Shown: positions 15,950 through 24,485 of the stretch, one piece after another
Layout of the letters: the number at the start of each line of letters is the position of its first letter
Numbering within the stretch: position 1 is the stretch's first letter
Assembly (NCBI RefSeq): GCF_010894405.1
Contig: NZ_JAAIYA010000017.1
Location: forward strand, 62,001 to 126,000
Reading direction: 5' to 3'
Origin: Pyxidicoccus caerfyrddinensis
GTDB taxonomy: Bacteria; Myxococcota; Myxococcia; Myxococcales; Myxococcaceae
Length of the DNA: 64,000 bases
Position numbers and translations under genes: made by a program
The notes under the pieces: generated by a model
Told to the model about the DNA's origin: nothing
The model's input: only the letters and a program-made list of their open reading frames with translations
Database searches by the model: none

Positions 15950-17773
15950 ATGAGGACGCGCGCGCTGGCGGTCTCCGTCGCGGGCGGTGTTCCCTCCGTC
16001 CTTCCCTCGCAAGCGCTGGAGGTCGACGCGGGCGTGGCCCTGCCCGTGGCCTTCGGTGGGGTGCGGAAGGTGTTGCGCGCCTGTGAGGAAGCGGCGCCGG
16101 AAGTGGTGGGCGCCCTCGCACGGGCGCACCCGTCGGAGTGGAACCGCCTCTTCCCCGGCTCCATCCTCGGCGTGCCCGACTTGAGCGACCTGGCGCTGAC
16201 GCCCTCCGAGCGCCGGCTGCATCGCGAGTCCGAGCAGATGTTCTGGGTGCTCAACGTGGCGGCGAAGGCCATCGTCGAGACGCTTCGCGCGAGCGGCCGC
16301 CCGCTGGTGTTGCACGGCGCGGGCGAGTGCGACCTGGTCAGCCTGCGCGCGGTGATGCGCGCCGCCGAGTGGAGCCGCCTGGAGGGACTGGACGGGACGC
16401 TGCTGCTCACCGGGTGGAGCGTGCGCCGGCCGCACGGCGCGGTGGGCTTCGAGTCCCGCCGCCAGGCCTACCTGGATTCGCTGTGTGACCGCATGCGCGC
16501 CCCGCGCGCCACGGGGCCGGGGCTGGTGTCCTCGCGCGTGATTGAGCCCGCGGTGGACCTGGAGGGGCGCTACCTCCAGCTCGTGGTGGACGGCTCGCAG
16601 TCGCGCGAGGTCCGCGTGGCCGCGGCCATCCTCGCCATCCGCAGCTGCTTCTTCACCACCAACTACGAAGGCGCGATGCTGGCCGCGGAGCTGGGGCTGG
16701 CGCTGCTGGACGACGGCCCGGACGCGTCGCTGCCCGGACGCGTCGCCGACGCGTGGGACTCGCTGGACACGGGCTTCACCACGCCGGCCATCGAGATTGA
16801 CCGGAGCAGCCTGGGCGACGTGGAGGAGCTGCGCGCGCTGCTCTTGCGCTGCATGGGCGTGGTGCACGTGTTCACCGGCTCGCACGACGCGGCCATGGAG
16901 GCCTTCGGCCGCGGGCTGGAGTGCCGCATTCCGCCGGAGCTGGTGTCGCGGCTGCACATGTTCCGCGCGCTCACCCTCACCAAGCGCTTCGGGCAGCTGC
17001 CCAACGCGCGCGTCGAGGTGGAGGCGGGCCTGGCCGCGCTGGAGCGGAGCACGGCGCCGGACCGCGCGCTGCAGGAGGGCTGGCTGCGCAACGTGTGCGC
17101 GCTCACCTGGTTCCAGGAGCGCAAGCTGGACAAGGCGGTGGTGGAGGAGAAGCTCGCCATGCGCTGCGTGGGGGACTTGCACGACGCCAGCGCCACGCAC
17201 CTGAAAATCAACCTCATCTCCAACGCCAGCTACCTGCAGGAGACGGCGCGGCAGTTCGGGGATGCCATCGCCACGTGGCGGCGCTTCGAGAAGATCAGCG
17301 AGCGCTGGGGCGCCAACTTCGCCAAGCACCACCGCTACCGGCTAGCCGGGCTGGAGCTGGGCGCGGGCGAGCGCGACGCCGCAGTGGCCCACTTCACCGA
17401 GGCGTACGCCAATGCGGACGAGCTCGGGGACTCCTTCCACCGGCAGGTCATCGCCGCGGAGCTGGGGCGGCTGTTCCTGGACGAGCAGCAGCCCGCCGCG
17501 GCCGTGGAGTGGTTCGCCCGCGCGGAGGAGCACGCCCGCGCCGTGGGAGACCCGCTGAAGGTGGCGGAGAGCCTCGCGGGCCTCGCGGTGGCCGGCGGCC
17601 ACACCGACTGGACGGAGGCCCTGCGCTGCGCCCAGGCCAGCACCACGTGGCCGAAGCAGACGGAAGTGCTCGTGGAGGCGCTCACGCGCGGGGACGCGAA
17701 GTCCGTGCAGGCCGCGTTGCCCCGCGCGCGGACGAAGCTCAACCGCCCGTTCGATGCGGTGCAGTTGTACTGA
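15950..17773 (+). CDS. TPR-repeat protein, function unknown
   Basis: A 607-residue protein. The ATG at 15950 (MRTRALAVSVAGG) is preferred over TTG at 15944. The start is embedded in a small GGGC-ATT-GCCC stem. Residues about 1-170 contain an alpha/beta segment (RPLVLHGAGECDLVSLRAVMRAAEW) resembling a fragment of a nucleotide-binding fold without a Walker A lysine. Residues about 200-590 are tetratricopeptide-type helix pairs (for example EVRVAAAILAIRSCFFTTNYEGAMLAAE and AAVEWFARAEEHARAVGDP). TPR solenoids are scaffolds. It converges on the LanB-like operon and shares its terminator, so a functional link is possible but unproven. Confidence 0.75.
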   Translation: MRTRALAVSVAGGVPSVLPSQALEVDAGVALPVAFGGVRKVLRACEEAAPEVVGALARAHPSEWNRLFPGSILGVPDLSDLALTPSERRLHRESEQMFWVLNVAAKAIVETLRASGRPLVLHGAGECDLVSLRAVMRAAEWSRLEGLDGTLLLTGWSVRRPHGAVGFESRRQAYLDSLCDRMRAPRATGPGLVSSRVIEPAVDLEGRYLQLVVDGSQSREVRVAAAILAIRSCFFTTNYEGAMLAAELGLALLDDGPDASLPGRVADAWDSLDTGFTTPAIEIDRSSLGDVEELRALLLRCMGVVHVFTGSHDAAMEAFGRGLECRIPPELVSRLHMFRALTLTKRFGQLPNARVEVEAGLAALERSTAPDRALQEGWLRNVCALTWFQERKLDKAVVEEKLAMRCVGDLHDASATHLKINLISNASYLQETARQFGDAIATWRRFEKISERWGANFAKHHRYRLAGLELGAGERDAAVAHFTEAYANADELGDSFHRQVIAAELGRLFLDEQQPAAAVEWFARAEEHARAVGDPLKVAESLAGLAVAGGHTDWTEALRCAQASTTWPKQTEVLVEALTRGDAKSVQAALPRARTKLNRPFDAVQLY

Positions 17774-17782
17774 ATCGTCCCG

Positions 17783-17815
17783 GACTCACGGGGGCTGCTC
17801 GAGGCCCCCGGAGTC
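17783..17815. terminator. Bidirectional stem-loop between convergent genes
   Basis: GACTC-a-CGGGGGC (17783-17795) pairs with GCCCCCG-GAGTC (17804-17815), leaving one bulged base and an 8-base loop. It lies 10 bases after the TPR gene stop and touches the stop codon of the flavin oxidase gene on the other strand. There is no U-run, as is common in high-GC bacteria. Confidence 0.65.
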
Positions 17816-18923
17816 AGGGCTTCGCGGCGGTGGCGCGAGCCGGGTCGAACGAAGCCACGGCGTCACAGCGGCCGTGCTCCATCAGCTCCGCGATGGAGGC
17901 CCCGGTGAACGCGCCGGTGAGGATGCCCTGCCCTCCCAGTCCGGTGGCGACGTAGGTGTGGCGCAGGCCCGGGTAGCGGCCGATGTACGGGCGGCCGTCC
18001 GGCGTCACCGCGCGCAGCCCCGCCCAGGCGCGGACGAAGCGCGCGTCCCTCAGGCGCGGCGCCAGCTTCGCCACCGTGGCGCTCAGGTGCAGCAGGCCCG
18101 CGGGCGTCACCTGCTCCACGAAGCCCGCGTCCTCCTCCGTGGCACCGACGACGATTTCCCCCGCGCGCCAGGGCGCCAGGTACGAGGGACCGGAGACCAC
18201 CCGCGAGAGCTGGAGCCCCGGCTGGTGCACCACCAGCATCTGCCCGCGCACCGGCTTCAGCGAAAGGGCGGGCAGTCCCTGCACGCCCGTGGACCATGGC
18301 CCCGCGCTGACGAGGAGCTGGTCCGCGCGCAGCGTCTCGCCCTCCAGGTGGACCTCGACGCCGTCGGACGTCTCTGTGATTGAGCGGGCGGCGGTGCCCG
18401 TCCGCACGCGCACGCCCTCGCGAAGCGCGGCGTCCCGGAGCGCGTTGACGTAGCCGTCCGTGTCCACCATGTGGCCGTGCGTGCTCTCGAAGGCGCCGAA
18501 GAGGGGCGTGCCTTCCAGCGCGGGCTCCAGCTCCACGAGCTTCGCCGCGTCCACCCAGAGGCCCGGCCCCTCCGCGTCCTTCGCGGCCTTCTCCGCGAGC
18601 GAGTCCCGCGCCTTCGCGTCCGGCATGACGCGCAGGATGCCCTGCCCGCGCCGCAGCTGGTCTCCCCCGGGAAGTGACTCGAGGTCCCCGGCCAGGGTGG
18701 CCCGGCCCGCGCGAGCGAAGGCGAGCAGGTCCAGGTCGTCGAACAGCCGCACGGAAGGAATGGCGACACCTGCGGCGGCACGCGAGCCCCGGCCTCCGGG
18801 GTCCACGGCGTCCAGCACGGTGACGGAGGCTCCACGCGCGACGAGCCGGCGCGCGGCCGAAAGGCCCACGACGCCGGCTCCGAGAATCACGAGGTCGGCG
18901 CGAGGCCGCACAGCGCTCTTCAA
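17814..18923 (-). CDS. FAD-dependent amine/glycine oxidase (DAO family, ThiO-like)
   Basis: A 369-residue flavoprotein. The start is TTG at 18923, overlapping the TGA of the acetyltransferase gene (TTGA). A GTG a few codons later is an alternative. Residues about 9-40 hold the dinucleotide-binding GxGxxG (VILGAGVVGLSAARRL) and an acidic ribose-binding residue (VLDAVD). The C-terminal signature of DAO enzymes is present (RAWAGLRAVTPDGRPYIGRY and TGLGGQGILTGAFTG). Family members oxidise the C-N bond of glycine, sarcosine or D-amino acids. As the last gene of the LanB-like operon it may oxidise an amino acid or peptide product made there. That role is inference. Confidence 0.88.
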   Translation of the reverse strand: MKSAVRPRADLVILGAGVVGLSAARRLVARGASVTVLDAVDPGGRGSRAAAGVAIPSVRLFDDLDLLAFARAGRATLAGDLESLPGGDQLRRGQGILRVMPDAKARDSLAEKAAKDAEGPGLWVDAAKLVELEPALEGTPLFGAFESTHGHMVDTDGYVNALRDAALREGVRVRTGTAARSITETSDGVEVHLEGETLRADQLLVSAGPWSTGVQGLPALSLKPVRGQMLVVHQPGLQLSRVVSGPSYLAPWRAGEIVVGATEEDAGFVEQVTPAGLLHLSATVAKLAPRLRDARFVRAWAGLRAVTPDGRPYIGRYPGLRHTYVATGLGGQGILTGAFTGASIAELMEHGRCDAVASFDPARATAAKP

Positions 18924-19321
18924 GTCCCGGTTCCCTTGGCCGCGTTGAGCGGCAGGGCCACCAGGTGGAAGTTACTACCGATGTGCGCGAAGCCGAAGCG
19001 CTCGGCGCGCTTCACCACCGCGTCCAGCTGCGTGTAGCCGAGGAGGATCTTGAAGCCGAGCCGCTCCGCCTCCGCGCAGATGGCGGCGACGATGGCGTCG
19101 ACGTACGTGGAGCGCTCCTCGCGAGACATCCCCGGCGCGGCGACGAGGTTCTCGATGAGCGCCACCGAGCTGTCCGTACGATACAGAAACCCCGCCGCAC
19201 GGCCCGGGATGATGTACCCGGTCTGCGGCAGGGCGTCGTGTGTCATCGACTCGTTCCAGAGCTGCAACCAGCCCTTGATCTGCTCGAAGTGCAGCTCCGG
19301 AACGTAGGGGATGGGGGTCAT
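18920..19321 (-). CDS. Small GNAT-fold acetyltransferase-like protein
   Basis: A 133-residue protein, ATG at 19321, starting 3 bases after the stop of the Gly-rich gene. The central part (SSVALIENLVAAPGMSREERSTYVDAIVAAICAEAERLGFKIL) has the GNAT beta4-helix3 layout, with a weak acetyl-CoA loop in place of the usual R/QxxGxG/A. The late segment AVVKRAERFGFAHIG matches the conserved C-terminal GNAT hairpin. Short acetyltransferases of this kind are also found in phage structural cassettes. The stop is fused to the flavin oxidase start. The weakened CoA loop means a non-catalytic role cannot be excluded. Confidence 0.65.
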   Translation of the reverse strand: MTPIPYVPELHFEQIKGWLQLWNESMTHDALPQTGYIIPGRAAGFLYRTDSSVALIENLVAAPGMSREERSTYVDAIVAAICAEAERLGFKILLGYTQLDAVVKRAERFGFAHIGSNFHLVALPLNAAKGTGT

Positions 19322-19324
19322 CGA

Positions 19325-19732
19325 TTACTGGGTCAGGAACTGGGACATGCGCTGGGCGGCCAGCTCGGCGGTGTTGCCCATGCCCTGGGCCGTGAAGGCC
19401 TTCGTGGCGCTGCTCTTGAGGAAGTCGCCGACGATGTCGGTGACCTTGCTCTTGCCGGTCGCCAGGTTCAGCGCGCCGCTCAGCAGGCTGTTGCCGCCCA
19501 TGCCGTCCATGAGCGCCTTCCCGCCAAACTTGCCGAGCACGTTGCCCATCACGCCGCCCATGCCGCCAGGGATGAGGTCGGTGGCCGCGCCGATCAGCGA
19601 CTGCAGGGGGTTCTTGCCCTGCATCAGGCCGCTGGCGAAGCCCATCGCCGCGCCCAGGAGCGGGTTGACCATCGACACGAACGGCTTGACGACGTCCATC
19701 ACCTTGCCGAGAGCCTTGCCAATTCCACCCAT
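19325..19732 (-). CDS. Gly/Met-rich small protein, unknown function
   Basis: A 135-residue protein with AGGA ribosome site before ATG 19732 (MGGIGKALGKVMDVV). It is rich in Gly, Met, Leu and Ala. It contains repeated flexible amphipathic units (GGMGGVMGNVLGKFGGKAL, GGNSLLSGALNLATGK). No cysteine is present and no signal peptide is evident. The composition resembles membrane-active or self-assembling proteins and, loosely, harpins. Its position in a peptide-modifying operon makes it one of two candidates for a modified substrate. I do not recognise the family. Confidence 0.6.
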   Translation of the reverse strand: MGGIGKALGKVMDVVKPFVSMVNPLLGAAMGFASGLMQGKNPLQSLIGAATDLIPGGMGGVMGNVLGKFGGKALMDGMGGNSLLSGALNLATGKSKVTDIVGDFLKSSATKAFTAQGMGNTAELAAQRMSQFLTQ

Positions 19733-19852
19733 GGTCGAGTCCTTTTGGTAGTGGCCGCCGTGCGGCCATCAAGTGTTCCTGTTGAAATGATTGTCGGGGA
19801 CTCGGACTGATTGTTTCCGTGTTACCCGAAAAAACTGTCTGCCTGGGTGGAA

Positions 19853-19870
19853 CCCCTGAAAATCCAGGGG
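19853..19870 (-). promoter_or_regulatory. Hairpin in the 195-base gap upstream of the Gly-rich gene
   Basis: CCCCTG (19853-19858) pairs with CAGGGG (19865-19870) around a 6-base loop. On the minus strand a T6 run (TTTTTT) comes about 20 bases later, too far for a classical terminator. The surrounding gap, 19733-19927, is less GC-rich than its neighbours and may hold a leader or a promoter for the downstream trio. The evidence is only structural. Confidence 0.3.
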
Positions 19871-19927
19871 GTTGGCATTCAACTGGGCGTGAAATTCCGA
19901 GGAAATTACCCGGCCCCGAAGGGTGGC

Positions 19928-20386
19928 TCAGTTCTTCGGGGTGGACGGCTTCTTCGGATCAGCCTGGAGGGACGTGGGCGACGCGCCCTTGCGGGCCTCG
20001 GGAGCACCCTTCTGGGCGGCGTCGGAGGCGAGCGCCGTCTTGTAGCGGGCGTCCGCGTCCTTGTCGTTGAAGCCGTCCAGCTGCTGCGCGCGGCTGATCA
20101 TCACCTCGCCGTTGATGATCTTCTCCAGGTGCGTCTGGAGCTCCTCGACGGTGGGGACGCTGGGGTCCTGGGCCTTCAGCTCCTCGTCCGGGGTGATGAC
20201 GAGCTGGGGCGGCTTCTCGGGGTTCTGGGCGTAGTCGAGGATCTTCTCCACGTACTCGGCCAGGTCGACCTTCAGCATGCGGGCCTGCTCGATCACGTCC
20301 TTGTCAACGAGCAGCTCCGCGCGAAGCTCCGCCACTGGCTTCTTCAGCTTCTTCGGTGGGGGGACGACCTGGTTCTCTCCAGACAT
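19928..20386 (-). CDS. Small acidic helical protein, candidate scaffold/precursor for the LanB-like enzymes
   Basis: A 152-residue protein. The start is placed at ATG 20386 (MSGENQVVPPPKK) because GGAGAGAG lies just upstream. A longer frame to 20452 has no such site. Residues about 15-115 are helical (VAELRAELLVDKDVIEQARM, EELQTHLEKIINGEVMISRA). The last 30 residues are flexible and rich in Ser, Thr, Lys and Pro (GASPTSLQADPKKPSTPKN). It has no cysteine. A structured N-terminal part plus a short disordered tail beside two LanB-like genes is what a leader/scaffold plus modified tail would look like, but the family is unknown to me. Confidence 0.65.
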   Translation of the reverse strand: MSGENQVVPPPKKLKKPVAELRAELLVDKDVIEQARMLKVDLAEYVEKILDYAQNPEKPPQLVITPDEELKAQDPSVPTVEELQTHLEKIINGEVMISRAQQLDGFNDKDADARYKTALASDAAQKGAPEARKGASPTSLQADPKKPSTPKN

Positions 20387-20517
20387 GGGCTCTCTCCAGA
20401 AAAAGGGCCCGTCATCCCAGCAGGGGCGGAAAGCCCCGCCAGGCCCGGGCATGGGGGCATTCTGGCCGCTGATACACCCCGGATGTCAAAGGGCGTACGA
20501 CGCGTTTTGCCGCTTCG

Positions 20518-22815
20518 TCACCCCTGCCCGCCGGTCCACCGGGTGAACTGCATCCGCAGCTCACACGTGTAGCGGCCGCGAGCGTCCTTCAGCCAGAGCT
20601 GCTCCGGCGCGGGGTACATCTCCTCCACGGACAGCCGCTCCGCCTCGCGGGCGAGGTGGGAGAGCAAATCCAGCGCGAAGGGGCTCGCGGTGTCGATGAG
20701 GTACGGCTTGCGCTCCTTCGAGCTGCGCATGAAGACGAAGCGGGGCCACCCGCCCGCGCGCCGCTCGCGCTGCACGGCGAGGAACATCTCGAAGCCCGTG
20801 GGCTTCGCCAGGCGCTCCGCGGACAGGTCCCACCGCTCGCGCTGATACACCGCGCCGCCCACGCTCAGCCGAGGCAGGTGGCTGCCCTTCGTGCGCAGCG
20901 GCGCGTGCAACACCTGGGTGTGCGCGAGCGCCGCGAAGGGCGGGTACGAGGAGAAGTCATCCAGCGGCAGGTACAGGCTCAACCGCTCACCCTTCCCGTC
21001 CACCAGCACCGGCCCCTGGGGCGTGGGGAGCACCTTCACGTCGGACGGCGTCAGCGCGCCGTCCTCCACGTCCAGCACGTCCGACACCGAGTACACCAGT
21101 CGCCGGCCCGGGAAGACATAGAAGCCCTTGTTGCGGCGGCGGATGGAGAGCCCCACCAGCCCGCGCGCGGCCGGGTCCGCGTCCAGCCAGCGCGAGGCCA
21201 CCGACGCATACCGCTCGCGCTCCGGCTGGAAGGCGCTCAGCCAGCTCCACAGCAGCAGGTGGTGGTGGACGCGCGCGAGCATGACTTCGAAGCCACCGCC
21301 GTCCGGCTTCGCCGCGAGACACACGTCCGGCAGCGCGTAGCGTCCGCCCGGCGTGGAGGTGCCGAGGAAGTCCGTGGGCAGCGCGCGCGTGCGGGCGCCG
21401 TCCTCCTCCAGCAACACCGGCGGCACCGGGGAGAAGCGGCTTCCCGACACGTTGTCCGGGCGCAGCCGCACCGCGTACTCGAGGAGGTCCACCGGCGTCT
21501 CGTCCGGGCCGAGCGCGTCGCGCACCTGCTCCTTGAAGCCGCGCTGCACCTTCTCGCCGTACGCGGCCGACAGCTCCAGCGCGCCCGTGAGCGCCGCCTC
21601 CAGTTCCTGGGTGAAGCGCGCGCCGAAGCGCAGGCGGAACGGGGAGCTGGCCTCCTCGTAGATGATGAGCCGGTCCGCGTACACCTGGCCCTCGCCGCGC
21701 CTGGCGGGCCGGGTGGTGGCCTCGGTGAAGGCGGCCTCCAGGCGCGGGAGCAGCTCTCGGCGGCGGGTGAGGTCCACCGTCTCGAAGTCGGCGCGCATGC
21801 GCGCGAGCGTGTCCAGCCGCTCCAGCCAACGGGCGCGGGCGTCGGACTCGGGCAGTGCGGCCACGGAGTCGCGCAGGCTCTCGAAGGTGCCGAAGTCGTT
21901 CGGCCGGAAGGGCAGGCCCCACAGGAGCAGCGCGGCCTTCACCAGCGGCAGGGCCTGCCGCTCCACGTCTTCCGTCGCGACGCCGAGCACCCGGGCCGCC
22001 GCCACCGGCGTGGAGTGCTCGCGCAGCACGGACAGGAGCTGCTCCGCCTGGAGGGACAGGGGCACGTCCAGCTTCAGCGGAGCGCACGCGGCCCGGCCGG
22101 GCGTCACGGTGAAGAGCGGGTTGAGGCGCAGCGGCAGATGCGGGCGCAGCGTGCGCTCGCGCCCCACGGCGCGCGCCAGCTCCGTCACCGCCCAGAAGGA
22201 GAAGAACGTGCGACGGCGCGTGTTGCCGCTGGGCACCGTGCGCACGTCGTAGCCGTCGTCGGCGGTGCGCTCACCGTAGGAGATGGGGCCGAAGAAGCTC
22301 GTCGTCTCGTTCTTGGCGCAGAAGCGCTGGAGGTACGTGTAGACCTGCCGCTCCACCCGGCGCGCGTCGGAGGTGTCCGACCGCTCTCCGCCCTTCAGGT
22401 AGCGCGCCCAGACGTTGTCGAACATGGCCGGGCTGGAGAGGAACACCGCCTCCTGGATGGCTGGGTCCGCGGCCCGCTCGCGCAATTGCCGGCGCAGGTT
22501 CGTGCGCTCCTCGGCGTAGCGGGCCTGGAGCGACTGGCGGCTCGCGAGGTAGCGGGTCAGCGCGTCCCGGAGCGCGGGGCCGTGGCGGGGCTTGAGCGCG
22601 GGCTCGCGCCCTTGGGCGAGTGACTCCTGGAGCGCGCGCACGTCGGCGTCACCGCCGTCGGCCCGTACCGCCGCGAGCAGTGCGTCCTCGTCCGCGAGGA
22701 GCTGGGAGGTCTGTTCCAGCAGCTCCGCCGACAGCCCGAGCGACTCCAGCCAGTCGAATGGGAAGCCCGCGTGCCGCAGCACGAAGACCTCGCCCAGCGT
22801 CCAGGTCTCGCTCAT
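20518..22815 (-). CDS. LanB-like enzyme, aminoacyl-tRNA-dependent domain only (copy B)
   Basis: A 765-residue protein. The ATG at 22815 (MSETWTLGEV) overlaps the TGA of the preceding gene (ATGA). The whole length matches the layout of the lantibiotic dehydratase N-terminal (glutamylation) domain: N-terminal FPFDWLESLG, the signature AKNETTSFFGPISYGE at about residue 168-183, central helical region, and the end segment RLSVGGAVYQRERWDL and EEMYPAPEQLWL. Classical LanB proteins are about 1000 residues because they add an elimination domain of about 300 residues, which is absent here. In known families such proteins use aminoacyl-tRNA either to activate Ser/Thr or, in PEARLs, to add an amino acid to a peptide C-terminus. 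Which applies here is unknown. Confidence 0.85.
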   Translation of the reverse strand: MSETWTLGEVFVLRHAGFPFDWLESLGLSAELLEQTSQLLADEDALLAAVRADGGDADVRALQESLAQGREPALKPRHGPALRDALTRYLASRQSLQARYAEERTNLRRQLRERAADPAIQEAVFLSSPAMFDNVWARYLKGGERSDTSDARRVERQVYTYLQRFCAKNETTSFFGPISYGERTADDGYDVRTVPSGNTRRRTFFSFWAVTELARAVGRERTLRPHLPLRLNPLFTVTPGRAACAPLKLDVPLSLQAEQLLSVLREHSTPVAAARVLGVATEDVERQALPLVKAALLLWGLPFRPNDFGTFESLRDSVAALPESDARARWLERLDTLARMRADFETVDLTRRRELLPRLEAAFTEATTRPARRGEGQVYADRLIIYEEASSPFRLRFGARFTQELEAALTGALELSAAYGEKVQRGFKEQVRDALGPDETPVDLLEYAVRLRPDNVSGSRFSPVPPVLLEEDGARTRALPTDFLGTSTPGGRYALPDVCLAAKPDGGGFEVMLARVHHHLLLWSWLSAFQPERERYASVASRWLDADPAARGLVGLSIRRRNKGFYVFPGRRLVYSVSDVLDVEDGALTPSDVKVLPTPQGPVLVDGKGERLSLYLPLDDFSSYPPFAALAHTQVLHAPLRTKGSHLPRLSVGGAVYQRERWDLSAERLAKPTGFEMFLAVQRERRAGGWPRFVFMRSSKERKPYLIDTASPFALDLLSHLAREAERLSVEEMYPAPEQLWLKDARGRYTCELRMQFTRWTGGQG

Positions 22816-24485
22816 TCGTACACCCTCGTCAGGACTGTCTTTCCCACCAACGTGTCCACCAGCTTCCGCCGTTGTGTCTCGGGGACTGCGCCCAGTGCGT
22901 CTGCCGCGGGCACCGGATGGTCCAGGCCCGCGAGCTTCGGCGCGAGGCGCGCATCCATCGCGAGCACCGTGCCCGTGCGCAGGTTCGCCGCGTACCACGT
23001 GGGCTTCGGCGCACCGTCGAGGGACGCCGGCAACTGGACCAGCGCGCAGTCGTCGTCGAGGCGGATGGACGCGCGCTCGGAAGCGTCTTCCCTCACGGGA
23101 GGCGGAGCCGTGGGCCCTCGGAGACAGGCGGCCGCGACACGCCCTGGATTCAGCGGGGCTCGCTGCATCAGTCGCGTGCTCAGCGCCGCGAGCACCTCGG
23201 GGAGCCGTGACGTCGGAATCGTGTTCGGAGCCTCGAAGGGCTGGCTCCGGGCGAGGTCCCGGTCCGGCGGAGGACGCCGCGGTTCCATGGAGTGACGTTC
23301 GAACGGGCGGTCGATGCCCCGATGTTCCAGGGCCCAATGGAAGGGGCGCGCCCCGGCCACGTGGTCGAAGAGCGGCTCCGCATCGAGCGCGGTCAGCGTC
23401 TCCTCCAGCACCGACTCATCCACTCCCGGCGCCCCCACCCACCACTCCGCGACGAGCCGCACGCCCGCATCTCTCAGCCGCCGTGCGCCGCGCGCCACGT
23501 CCCGCACGTTCAACTGCGTGCCGTTCGGGTCCACCACGAAGCCTTCGTGCACGGCGCAGAACCCCACCACCGCCACGCGGCAGCCACTCTCGATGAGGGC
23601 CTCCGCGTGCAGGAGCGAGGCAAGCAGCACATGACCACCCCAGGGAGCGCCGCCGGTGAAGACCTTCAATTCCTCCGGCGTGCAGGCCCCGAGCACCTGC
23701 TTCGTCGTCAGTGTCCCCAGGTCCGTGGGCTCAGCGGGTGCGTCGTCGAAAAGCAGCGCGTCGCCTTCGTTGAGCGGCTGCACGGGCGTGCGCACCAGCA
23801 GGTCGAGCGACTCGGGAATCCAGACGAGCGACTCCGGTCCCGGCTCACCGGTCAGCGGAGCCACGCGCCAGCGCAGGGGCGCGGCGTCCTCGACGAACTC
23901 CGCCCGATGAAACATGGGCATCCGCGCCAGCACCTTCCGGTGCGCCACCGCGAAGGGCCCCGCGACTTCGAGCGGCACTTCGGGCGGACACGCTCGCGCG
24001 AGCCACGCCGCCGCCGGGAGTTGCTGGTCCCGCTCCAGCCAGAGGCGCACGCGCTCCGCCTGCGTGAAGCGCTCGGCGGCCCGGGCCAGGTCCTCCGCGT
24101 AGGGCGCGGGCTGTCCCACGGCGCGCAGCACGTCCGTGCTCCGCTCGGTGGTGCCCTCTTCCAGCTCCACGTCATCGAGCCGCAGACGCACACCGCTCGG
24201 AGGCCCCGAGAGCGCAGTGAGCACCGCGCCCAGGGCCCGGAGGCGGGTGTGGCCCTGGCGGTCCTCGCGACCCGACAGCACCTGGCCCGCGCGCAGCAGG
24301 AGCAGCTCCCTCATGGACTGCGGCGTCGCGGGTGCCGTCACACGCGTCTCGACGGCGGCTGTCATTGCCGCATCGGAGATGACACGGCGGCAGAAGTCCC
24401 GGGCCACGTCCAGGACGTGCCAGCCCTCGGGAGCTTCCGGAGCGAGCGTCACGTCCCGGTGCGGTGGCAGCACCAGCAGCTTCAA
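22812..24485 (-). CDS. Radical-SAM-shaped protein without the FeS cysteines, PqqD-like C-terminus
   Basis: A 557-residue protein. The start is TTG 24485 (TTGAAGCTGCTGGTG), preceded by GGAGGGCG and overlapping the TGA of LanB-like copy A (TTGA). The N-terminal LLVLPPHRD resembles the opening strand of B12-type radical SAM enzymes. Residues about 298-365 match the second half of a radical SAM barrel (RVAVVGFCAVHEGFVVD, ARGARRLRDAGVRLVAEWWV, GAPGVDESVLEETLTAL). Residues about 470-555 resemble a PqqD/RRE peptide-binding fold (WYAANLRTGTVLAMDARL). No CxxxCxxC motif is visible anywhere. It may therefore be a non-catalytic peptide carrier or an enzyme with another chemistry. The fold assignment is inference. 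Confidence 0.6.
   Translation of the reverse strand: MKLLVLPPHRDVTLAPEAPEGWHVLDVARDFCRRVISDAAMTAAVETRVTAPATPQSMRELLLLRAGQVLSGREDRQGHTRLRALGAVLTALSGPPSGVRLRLDDVELEEGTTERSTDVLRAVGQPAPYAEDLARAAERFTQAERVRLWLERDQQLPAAAWLARACPPEVPLEVAGPFAVAHRKVLARMPMFHRAEFVEDAAPLRWRVAPLTGEPGPESLVWIPESLDLLVRTPVQPLNEGDALLFDDAPAEPTDLGTLTTKQVLGACTPEELKVFTGGAPWGGHVLLASLLHAEALIESGCRVAVVGFCAVHEGFVVDPNGTQLNVRDVARGARRLRDAGVRLVAEWWVGAPGVDESVLEETLTALDAEPLFDHVAGARPFHWALEHRGIDRPFERHSMEPRRPPPDRDLARSQPFEAPNTIPTSRLPEVLAALSTRLMQRAPLNPGRVAAACLRGPTAPPPVREDASERASIRLDDDCALVQLPASLDGAPKPTWYAANLRTGTVLAMDARLAPKLAGLDHPVPAADALGAVPETQRRKLVDTLVGKTVLTRVYE

Noticed and set aside
19325-19732. Calling the Gly/Met-rich protein a harpin or bacteriocin
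   Set aside because: Only the composition is similar. No family motif or secretion signal is visible.
22816-23337. N-terminal extension of LanB-like copy B by 174 codons
   Set aside because: The extension is a shadow of the overlapping neighbour. The ATG at 22815 with ATGA coupling explains the start.
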